A stretch of 64,000 nucleotides of DNA from Syncephalis plumigaleata (lineage: Eukaryota > Zoopagomycota > Zoopagomycetes > Zoopagales > Piptocephalidaceae): contig JAIXMF010000017.1 of the NCBI GenBank assembly GCA_025201365.1, positions 186,001 to 250,000 of the forward strand, in the 5' to 3' direction. Under the pieces are notes generated by a model. The model saw only the letters and a program-made list of their open reading frames with translations, made no database searches and was not told the origin of the DNA. Shown in pieces: positions 55,641 through 64,000 of the stretch. The translations under genes were made by a program, and so were the position numbers. The first letter of the stretch is position 1. Each line of letters opens with the position of its first letter.

Positions 55641-56395
55641 TATGCGTATGTCCATTCACCAAAATAGAGCATATTCACGCTTTAGTTTCCAGTGAACTCA
55701 CCATTTCTCAATAGATATGTGTTTTCCCTATTCCTGTCAATCTTGTAGTCAGCATATGCAACTGCTTGTTATTTAAGGAGTAATATTCTACGCGGCATTA
55801 CTGGACTTACTAGACTTGTCTCGTACGCTAGCATGACTTGCACGCTATGACCATTATTGATGCTAGGACTGGTGTACTACCTTACTAACCGACATCTTTG
55901 TAATAACCACGAGATTCCTGTTAAACTTGACATCTTGATGCTTGTCATATTCAATTGCTACGTACGACATTCATCTACCAGCGTACGCCGCCACCCATGT
56001 ATCACTACCATCATCCTCGTTGCTTCAATTAGTATATCGTATCAAGCAGATATTTACTTTTTCAATTCGCCATTTCATCGTATGCATTCTACTGACTTGA
56101 ATCACAATGAATTCTTAAACTGTTTCTAGTATTTATTATCTTCTTTCACTAAGTTCAATTGCAATCAGGTATAGGGCAATCATAATGCTGTTACACTAGA
56201 AATATGTTACAAGCCATAGTGCTCCGATTTACATTGCAGCATGGTTGGCAGCAGTCATTACACGAAATGCAAGTACAGTGTTTTTCCATCCAATGCACCT
56301 TCGCCTATTTCCTTACTTGTTACTCTTTCTTGCTCCTTTATACTATATACTTTATAATCTCGTTTTATTCACCTCGTCCTTTATTTATTATTGTA
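55641..56395. other. Intergenic DNA with a solitary transposon end
   Basis: AT-rich spacer. At 56274-56275 a TA is followed by CAGTGTTTTTCCATCCAATG, the terminal repeat of the family at 2154; no partner end is seen. A 90-codon frame at 55857-56129 has no recognisable feature. The leader of the next gene probably starts in the pyrimidine-rich stretch near 56300. Confidence 0.5.
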
Positions 56396-57663
56396 ATGGC
56401 CTCCCATCAGAAGATGTCATCTTTATCGAAGAGTGCAGCGCAGCTACAATCTTCATCGCCATGCCTGCCCTCTTCGTCGGTAGCAGAGCCCGATAAAGAA
56501 ACACTCGATTTGGAGCGTGAAGCCACCGAGCTTATGCTTAGAGAAGCGGCCGAGATGCGCCAGCGTTACATTTACGAAGGTATCGGTGCATATTCGCCTG
56601 GTCAACGGTAATTGCACGTTGCGGCTATATGAATGCCAAGCTAATATGTACTTATATATACGTAGAAAACCAAGGACAGACAAACGCTTTCTAGTTAATG
56701 TTATCAAGCAGGTGGACTCACACAATCAGGTTGTGTTGAAGCAGGAAGCGCGCGATGCACGTAAACGACGCCTAAAAGAGGGCGGTAAAATGCATAGTCA
56801 TCGGTAGGTATTTACAGAACAGATAGAATGAAGCACTAGGCTAATCCAAAGCACAGATATTGGGATCGTTCTCCTGAGCGAGTTAATAGAAGGACGACTG
56901 CACGATCTGGTAAAGAGTCAAGAGATGAAAGAAACTACCAGCGAGAAGATAGCTACAGGTATTTATTAAGCAAGTACTAAAGCGAGCAATTGTATAACCA
57001 AATTGTTATGATAGAAGTCGACGTCGCTCCATTTCTCCTTCTACGAGGTATAAGTCAAGTTCAACAGCATCTCGTAGTAAGGAATCGCATATGATTGTAC
57101 TTTCCGACGACGACCACTCAAGTACTGCAGACAGGCCACGTAAAGATACGATAGTGGAATCAAAGATGGATCGTTATTTCCGTAAGGATTATGATCCACG
57201 TCTTGACATTGAGAGCCATATTCCAGCAGAAGGATTAATCCCGGATTTTGGTGATTTACTCGAATACGCCTCTAACGTAAAAAGCAAATCGCATTCCTCC
57301 AGTGTTGCGACAAGTCGTGAAGAAGGTAAAGCTGCAAAGAAATCATCAAAGAAAAGTAAGAAAAAGCATAAGGAGAAGCGTAAACATAAGCGTAAAAGAA
57401 AGGAAGAAAGCGAGACGGATGATAGTAGCGATGATAGAGGTCGAAAATCAACCAGGAAATCCCACCGACAACATAAACGACGCCATCGTTCATTATCGAC
57501 AGACTCTTCGAGTTCGTCGACATCCTCGACATCATACGAGCGAGCATCTTCATCAATACCTAGTAAGCCTATCGCGACTGGACCGATACGAGAATGGGAT
57601 CAGGCAAAATTAGCTGGATCCTGGGATCCTGATGTTATTTTGCACAACATCCGCGTTAAATAG
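56396..57663 (+). CDS. NKAPD1-like Lys/Ser/His-rich nuclear protein
   Basis: Four exons from ATG 56396 (MASHQKMSSLSKSAAQ). The conserved-looking part is RKPRTDKRFLVNVIKQVDSH followed by NQVVLKQEARDARKR, then YWDRSPERV and a Ser/Arg segment. A second conserved block, MDRYFRKDYDPRLDIESH with GLIPDFGDLLEYA, precedes a long basic tract (KKSKKKHKEKRKHKRKRK) and an acidic/serine tail ending WDPDVILHNIRVK. The layout (L-x-N-V-I-x-x-x-D-x-H-N, then an F-x-x-x-Y-D block, then K/S/H repeats) matches human NKAPD1 as I recall it. A splicing or nuclear-speckle role is inferred from the basic/Ser composition. Introns are at about 56609-56666, 56804-56858 and 56960-57015. Confidence 0.6.
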
Positions 57664-57953
57664 ACACAGTATGATTGTACTATAATGCCGTAGCATCGTA
57701 ATTGAGATTAGTTTGCAATGATGTATGCGAATGAATCAAATGAATTATAAAATAAATACATAATGAATATCAAGCATGAAGTGTGCATTGTTCATAATGG
57801 CAATTATAATGGACATGTAGTGATGCAGGTGAGTGTCGTGTGTCGCAAAACAAAATATTTGTTTGCTTAGAGTGAATAAACAAGAAACTATTCGACACTT
57901 CTCTCTCTCTCTTTCACTTATCGTTTTTCTACTGGTCACTATTAGCAACACGA

Positions 57954-58711
57954 ATGAACAGTGCAATGGAAGATGCAACCAAGAAACGCAAGGAACGTCT
58001 GCAAGCATTGCGTGCTGCGAAAGAAGCAGTAGATGCTGGCGAGCGTCCTGTTGTAAAGTAAGTAGCATAGTATACAAATACGCGTCATATCAACCTTACT
58101 TTTGGCCATAGACCTACGTTACGTTTCCGTAATTACACACCTATAAACAAAGAGCTTGCTACTACGAATGATGAAGTTGAAATGGAGAAGGAGAAACACA
58201 AGATCATCTAGTCAACAGACGTACAACAGTCGACGAATCTATGGAGGAGAAATCGCGAAAACGAGGCCCGTCCGAACTTGATATCACCGTAGAAAAAGCA
58301 ATGTCGGGTGTTGCCGAGAAAGCAATTGCCGAAGAAGCTGAACGCGCCAAAGAGGATATGGTACGTGTCATGGTGTAGTTATCCTCTAGGCGTAACCCTT
58401 GACTAGTGCTAATTTACTACGCCATTCTACGTAGGATTTGTTTCATCTAGTGCCAAAGAAAGCAAATTGGGACTTGAAACGAGATGTTGAGAAAAAATAC
58501 AAAAACTAGAGCGACGTACTCAGGCTTCCATTGTAGAATTAATACGTAAGCATCGGTGCAATGATGAGGCAACTCTACTAATTCAATGGCAATAATAGGA
58601 CGACGACTACAAGGTGACAATGACGGTGATGCTACGGCAAATCTGGCTGATGCAGTAGCAGCACGACAACGTGAAGCAACAGGCGCCATGTCCGGTTCCG
58701 ATGAGGAGTAG
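57954..58711 (+). CDS. CCDC12/Cwf18 spliceosome-associated protein
   Basis: A small coiled-coil component of the Prp19/NTC-related part of the activated spliceosome. It starts MNSAMEDATKKRKERLQALR. The family blocks follow in order: LRFRNYTPINKEL, VEKAMSGVAEKAIAEE, then DLFHLVPKKANWDLKRDVEK, RRTQASIVELI and RRRLQGDND, ending GSDEE. These align with human CCDC12 (LRLRNY, PxKPDWDLKRDVxKK, TQxAIxELIRxRL). Introns lie near 58058-58111, 58360-58433 and 58545-58597. Frames break near 58217 and 58497; the latter is a lost A in the AAAAAA run before TACAAAAAC. Confidence 0.88.
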
Positions 58712-59221
58712 TCATGGCAATACAGATGACTAGTGGCTAGATTGTTGTCTAATCAATAACTTTACAATAGAACATATGAATTAAACTTTACAATCATGTA
58801 ATAACTATGATAGACTGCCATGAATATACAATTATAGAATGTGCTTGCTTATACAAAGAATGAATGGTCTAGTAAATACACTCGTCATAAGTGATTGTAT
58901 TCTACATGAAATACGTAGACAGCATTTGTAACAAGCATAAGCATCTCTCCTTTTATTTAAGCAATTCAACAAATAACAATACATATATATAGTAAACCAT
59001 CTGAATAGTAACTACATGTTTATATGTGTGTATAGATTAGCTTAATGGCCTCAGTTCACAAACGATAAATTTAACCATAACTGGAAATACAACTTGTGAT
59101 GATTGCTCAGCTCTACTTATTTATAGCTCGCTTACTCGTACACTTTACAGATTTACTCAATTGCTTTCCTCATCGTTGTTTACTTATAATTACTTGTTTC
59201 TAAAAGAAAGACCTAATAAGA
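58712..59221. other. Intergenic DNA
   Basis: AT-rich spacer between CCDC12 and ALG6; no gene is recognised. The last 60 bp before the ALG6 ATG are pyrimidine-rich. Confidence 0.5.
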
Positions 59222-61257
59222 ATGGGACGAAAGAAGACGGCTCATATCGTGTCGCGTCAAGAGACGTCAGCGTATAGAGCTGATTGCTTGACACAGTTTC
59301 TATTCGATAAAGTAGGCGAAAACACGATACTGCCGCTTATTCTCTTCATTGCACTACTCGTACGCTGGACAGTATCACTCGGTCCTTACTCTGGTAAGCG
59401 TGTCAATCAACGAATAGATAAGTAGCCAAGCCATGTCTAACACATCAATGGTGATATATACATGAATTAGGTGAAGCGACACCTCCAACTTTTGGTGACT
59501 ACGAAGCACAACGTCACTGGATGGAAGTAACCTTGCATCTACCACCTAAGCAATGGTACTTTTACGATTTGCAATATTGGGGATTGGATTATCCACCACT
59601 CACAGCGTATATTAGCTGGCTATGTGGTTACGTGTAAGTTGCACGACGATTGAATATCTATATAAATACTATTAGCTTACGATGTCTCGTTGTTATCAGT
59701 GGATCATTGATCAATCCCAGTTGGTTCGCTTTAATGGAGTCGCGCGGTATTGAAACACCAGAATCACGCGTATTTATGCGAGCTACAGTGATTGCACTTG
59801 ATTTGATTATTTATATACCAGCCATATGGCTATTTATACGTACTTGCTTGTCAAATGCCACTCGATTAAGTCAAGTAAGTAATGAATGGTGCTATCGATT
59901 AACAAAGCATTATAACACTATTATTTAGTATTCCACCTTCTTAGTATTATTACTACAGCCATCATTGATCCTAGTTGATCATGGTCATTTCCAGTAAGTA
60001 ATGGATTGTTGATAGATGCATGTTGCTTACGCTATTTGATCATCATAATAATGTAGATACAATTCCGTCATGTTGGGTTTCTCCCTTCTAGCAGTGGTCT
60101 ACTATGCTCGTAGTCAATATCTCGTTGGATCAGTGTTCTTCTGTTTATCATTGTTGTTCAAACAGATGGCTCTCTATTACGCACCTGCAATCTTTGCATT
60201 CCTATTAGGAAAATGCTTTTATCAACCTCGCGGGTAAGCAGTATATAAAAGTATTAATAGTTTTATAAGAAGATACTAACTAGCTGATTGATCATTAGAT
60301 TTACACTATTTGTACAACTAGGTCTAACAGTGGTGGTGACATTTGCCATTCATTTATTGCCATTTGCTGGTTCATTTGACACGCTACGCCAAGTGTTTGT
60401 TCGTGTCTTCCCGGTAGCTCGTGGTCTCTACGAGGATAAGGTAGCCAACATATGGTGTGCCATTAGTATAGTGGTCAAGCTACGCGACTGGTATAGTAAA
60501 GAACAGCTTGCTATGCTTAGGTAAGGGTAGTCATCATATAGGATGCATGAGATATACTAATATTACATATAGTGCGATAACCACCTTGCTGGCATTCTTA
60601 CCGGCTTGTATCAATGTGTTTCGACGTGGCAGTCAGCGTCATCTAGTCTATGCCATGGCTAATTCAGCATTGGCTTTTTACTTGCTAAGCTTTCAAGTAC
60701 ACGAGAAAACCATACTACTTCCATTATTGCCGATTACCTGTTGATGCGGATGAGCCAGTGCTGGTTCCCTGGTTCGTGAACATCGCCACCTTTAGGTAAG
60801 TAGAGTAGTAGAGATACTACAAGTGATTAGACTGGATAGCTAATACTTGATTACTAGTATGTATCCATTGCTACGTCGAGAGACTTGACCCTACAAGTAG
60901 TAGCATGCTTAGCTTTATGGAATTGGCTAGTAGGTCGATCTAGTCTAATAGGTGCATCCACCGTTGTACGTCGTGGCATATGGGTAAGTGTCATGGATAC
61001 TTGATAGCATCTTAATAGCGAGTTAGACTAACGCTTTACATCTTTGTTGTGGTGTATCACCAGTTCACTTATGCTGTAATGTCTACTATATTCTTACTCG
61101 ATCATTTAGCTCCTACACCAAAACGTTTGCCCACATCTATATCATGCTTAACATTCTATTCTCGGCTGCATGTTTCACTGGCACATTGATCTATCTAAAT
61201 TATCGTCAATTTACGCTATCTACTCGTAAGGATGATCATCGATTGAAGGAAGCCTAA
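59222..61257 (+). CDS. ALG6: ALG6 dolichyl-P-Glc:Man9GlcNAc2-PP-dolichol glucosyltransferase
   Basis: Adds the first glucose to the lipid-linked oligosaccharide in the ER lumen. About eight exons encode a multi-membrane protein: [20 protein letters not shown], a first TM ([13 protein letters not shown]) ending TVSLGPYSG, then luminal [20 protein letters not shown] and [19 protein letters not shown]. The family's D-Y-E-A-Q-R-H-W and LDYPPLTAY motifs are intact. Later blocks are LIDHGHFQYN-like (here [16 protein letters not shown]), [34 protein letters not shown] and [15 protein letters not shown]. The frame breaks near 60740 and again near 60890. The C-terminus ends with a TM helix and KEA before TAA. 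Convergent with FIS1, 176 bp apart. Confidence 0.95.
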
Positions 61258-61433
61258 TTCAGCATTTTACTATTGCTTTCTTGCACATTCAATAAACATG
61301 ATTGATCATAATACGAATGCACGTATCTGTATCGTATACTCTCCTAGTTACAACCATAGTAGATCGCCGTTGTATGTTCAAATGCACATTATCTCATCGA
61401 ATTAGAATGTAGTCTTTAATTGATATGTAGTAA

Positions 61434-62065
61434 TTATTTCTTGTGTCGCTTTAATAATACGCCAGCAAGCAGCGCGATACCTGTTACTAGTCCGCCTACT
61501 ACTGTGAATCCAATGAGACCCTCTACATACATTAGCATTAGCGACTGATTGATATATCTATTCATCTGTCCATCTATTTACCTCGTTTAACATTACGATC
61601 GATAATGGCACGCAATTTCTTGGCCTGTTGATTATGTGGCTCCAATTCGAGTAGCTGGTCAATACACTGACGTGCATCCACATAATTACCCAGCTTGCAA
61701 TAGCCCAGTGACAGATAGTAAAGTGATTCACGTCGACGCTGTGGTGATCCACGACAAATCTCTACAATAATGGTCACGATAACTAGTAGCAAATATTCGC
61801 TTATCGTTCCTTACCTGTTAGTAGTTGCACACCCAGTTCCTGTTCAGATCTACTACGAGATTTGACTAGACCCCAAGCATAATTGAATTTAGTTTGCGGT
61901 GTTGCCGATTGTCCTTCTTGTTCATATTGAAGACGTAGCACCTATTTGTCAAGATGAGTAAGCTACATAACCACACTATCGCTGTATGTCTATTACCTCT
62001 AACTCTGCCTTTGATATTGGCAGTTCAATATCGTTGATTTGTGGAAGATGATGTTGATCAGACAT
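61434..62065 (-). CDS. FIS1: Mitochondrial fission receptor Fis1
   Basis: Tail-anchored outer-membrane protein with two TPR-like repeats. Starts [18 protein letters not shown]; then [72 protein letters not shown] and [20 protein letters not shown]. It ends with a hydrophobic anchor ([20 protein letters not shown]) followed by LLKRHKK. Four exons are joined by short introns and the frame is intact. The [10 protein letters not shown] and KLGNYxxAR motifs are diagnostic. The Mdv1-type partner lies about 37 kb away on the plus strand. A 189-bp divergent promoter region is shared with the next gene. Confidence 0.96.
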
Positions 62066-62254
62066 GATAGAAAGAAGTGTAGTTGGTTGCTAGGAATACA
62101 AACAAGAAGGCGCCACTAATAAACAATGCCAATCTAATGTGACGTTGAACTGAAATTGATTGAATTCTAATAGGAGAAAAGTAGACTTGAGAATCGACTG
62201 AGCATCAGTCACTTTTACACTATCGTTTTTTCTTCTTTTTCTTACGAGATTCTT
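62066..62254. promoter_or_regulatory. Divergent promoter between FIS1 and the SLS1-like gene
   Basis: 189 bp between two start codons facing away from each other. A T-rich/C-rich stretch (TTTTTTCTTCTTTTTCTTACG) precedes the plus-strand ATG. Both products are mitochondrial, so shared control is plausible but untested. Confidence 0.4.
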
Positions 62255-64000
62255 ATGCACCTCCGAGGAATTCGTTGTCTTGGCTAGTAGCCGTTAAACG
62301 GCAATCACTATCACGCTGGTCACGACAATCACTTCAGTATACACAGCGACCACTATCGCATCTATCGTATGTTCAGTATGGCGGGGATAAACGTGCTGCA
62401 TTTATGACTTGTCGTCCACCTATAATGACATCTTATCGCAGATACATGACAGCATCAGATAGTAGCACTGATAAAACTGAAGAGATTAGTAAATTGCATA
62501 CTCTATTAGAACAGGATGGAGAAGAAGCAGCAGCAGTAGCTAAAACGGGCTGCACACCTCTGGTTAATCATGATGAACTTGTGGATGATCCACTTTCAAG
62601 TGAGGTCATTCATCTTATGGACACTTTACAGGAGCGACCCTATGAAGCCAGTGAACGCGATATCGCTGATCTATGTCCAGAGAATGCCGATAGATTGACA
62701 GAAGAAGAGTGCGAGCAATTGCAGACAGTATTGGAAAGTGGATTCACGGCCAATCTACTTAAATTGTATCTCGCATCTGTTGGACAGAAGGCCACTGGCA
62801 CTAAACGTAAAATGACCGACAGAATACTAGAGTATTGGCGACATCAATCGGCTCGTCAGCGTGTTGTGAGGAAAGAAGCAGAATACGATACATCCACCGT
62901 TAAAGGTCGTATCTTCTACTATGATGACATTGATAGTAGCTATAAACATATAGAGAAACATGGTAAGTTACAATGTTAATTGAGACGACATATCACTCAT
63001 AAATGGAACTATGCAGAATATCCCATTACAAAGGAAGCTATTCAGTATATGGATAAGTATGGTAAGGCATTCTATCGAGTTATATTGCCCTACTAGATGA
63101 TTAATGGCAAGTATAGATTCAACATTACTCGAACGAGTTAGACTAGCAGGTCCACGTGTGGATATCGATCGTAACTTAAATGTGTTATACTTGGCCGGCA
63201 CTGAGGATCAAGTGAGGGTTGCCCGTAATCAATTACAGAAACTATTAGTAAGTTGTTAATGAACTAGTCTAATAGTAATCATGATCATTATACTCATTAA
63301 CATTGTTCATTAGACACCAGTAGTAAAAACCCTAACATTCCCTACAATATTGAATAATACATTACCGCTACCTGTTGATAAATTGGATAAATTACAAGGT
63401 TTACTCGGTGTACTCATTAATGCCAATGTTGATACTACTCATCAAGTGCAGACAGTAAGTAGAGATGTTATATGACATAAATCATTACTATTTATTTCTT
63501 TAGTAAATACTAATAATATGAAATAAAGGTGCAATTAGTAGGTGATACCAAGCAGAATGTAGATATAGCAGCATCAGCCTTGGAATGCTTAGTAACAAGC
63601 AACAACAACAGTGATAGTAATACAACTACTTATATTTATTCAGCAACAACACAAATGAGAATGAGAATGAAAAAAACTATGCTCTCTTACCTGTACACGA
63701 TTCATTCGGTATGCCATTCGTGTCAAAATATGCAGCACCCTTCCGTATAGTCGATTATACTACACAGAATAGTTCGTCGGTAAGTCATGTAGACATATTA
63801 GATGATGTCATTACTTATATTCATGTTAGGAAGAAACTACCGAGAAGAATATTCTATCAAGTGATATTGCCCTACTACAACATGAGTAAGTGTATAATTA
63901 GTAAATGGATGACTATTCCCTTGTCTAATACAAATACAAATCACTATTATTGATATATAGTAAGGCACACGATGATAGTACACCCAGTAATCTATACAAT
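62255..64000 (+). CDS. SLS1-like mitochondrial protein, 5' part
   Basis: Starts near ATG 62255. The N-terminus is rich in Arg/Ser (WLVAVKRQSLSRWSRQSLQY), like a mitochondrial presequence, once a frame change just after the ATG is allowed. A SAP-like segment follows (SGFTANLLKLYLASVGQKAT, then GTKRKMTDRILEYW). Spliced exons after that contain KH-like strand/helix blocks: ERVRLAGPRVDIDRNLNVLY with LAGTEDQVRVARNQLQKLL, and VQLVGDTKQNVDIAASALEC. Together these resemble fungal SLS1, a mitochondrial inner-membrane protein that links transcripts to translation. The gene runs off the right edge. Family call is moderate; other KH-domain mitochondrial proteins are possible. Confidence 0.55.

Overview
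The window looks like a gene-dense, AT-leaning nuclear chromosome segment from an early-diverging fungus, with a Zoopagomycota-like lineage as the best guess. Introns are short (about 50-100 nt), GT-AG, and often carry a CTAAT branch site. The gene set is fungal/opisthokont: an Mdv1/Caf4-type mitochondrial fission adaptor, a fungal subtilase, an EB1/Mal3 protein, an Yta7/ATAD2 ATPase and an SLS1-like mitochondrial protein. TAA, TAG and TGA all act as stops. No species can be named from sequence alone.

Layout. 0-10 kb: 3' part of CDP-diacylglycerol synthase, a cysteine-less thioredoxin-fold protein, a small Tc1/mariner-type element carrying a Fanzor-like tail, a CABLES-like cyclin-box protein, an F-box-like protein and a MATH-BTB protein. 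10-13.4 kb: low-complexity non-coding DNA. 13.4-24.5 kb: RPL15, a secreted subtilase, a large uncharacterised gene and MDV1. 24.5-34.3 kb: a 239-bp MITE, two uncharacterised genes, DPM2, an ASDURF/prefoldin-like gene, a second F-box-like gene and a small possible membrane protein. 34.9-38.2 kb: EB1, then a Pol III/retroposon block with 5S rRNA and tRNA-Ile 7 nt apart, a tRNA-headed SINE and a 5'-truncated LINE, both inserted at the same 15-bp sequence. 38.9-48.8 kb: two or three NDUFA4/MLRQ-like genes, the long ATAD2/Yta7-like gene and a secreted beta-trefoil protein. 48.9-55.7 kb: tRNA-Met and a gene-free, repeat-rich island with 650-bp direct repeats, purine-biased minisatellite DNA, inverted TTAATAAAAGTT arrays and a short interstitial TTAGGG tract. 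56-64 kb: NKAPD1-like, CCDC12/Cwf18, ALG6, FIS1 and the 5' part of an SLS1-like gene.

Functional links: MDV1 and FIS1 are the adaptor and receptor of one mitochondrial fission machine. DPM2 and ALG6 both serve dolichol-linked glycosylation in the ER. CCDC12 and perhaps the NKAPD1-like protein are splicing or nuclear-speckle factors.

Caution: many conserved genes (MDV1, ATAD2-like, CCDC12, ALG6, the subtilase) show single-base frame breaks, at least one of them in an A homopolymer. This is better explained by uncorrected indels in the assembly than by widespread gene death, so exon ends near such breaks are approximate.
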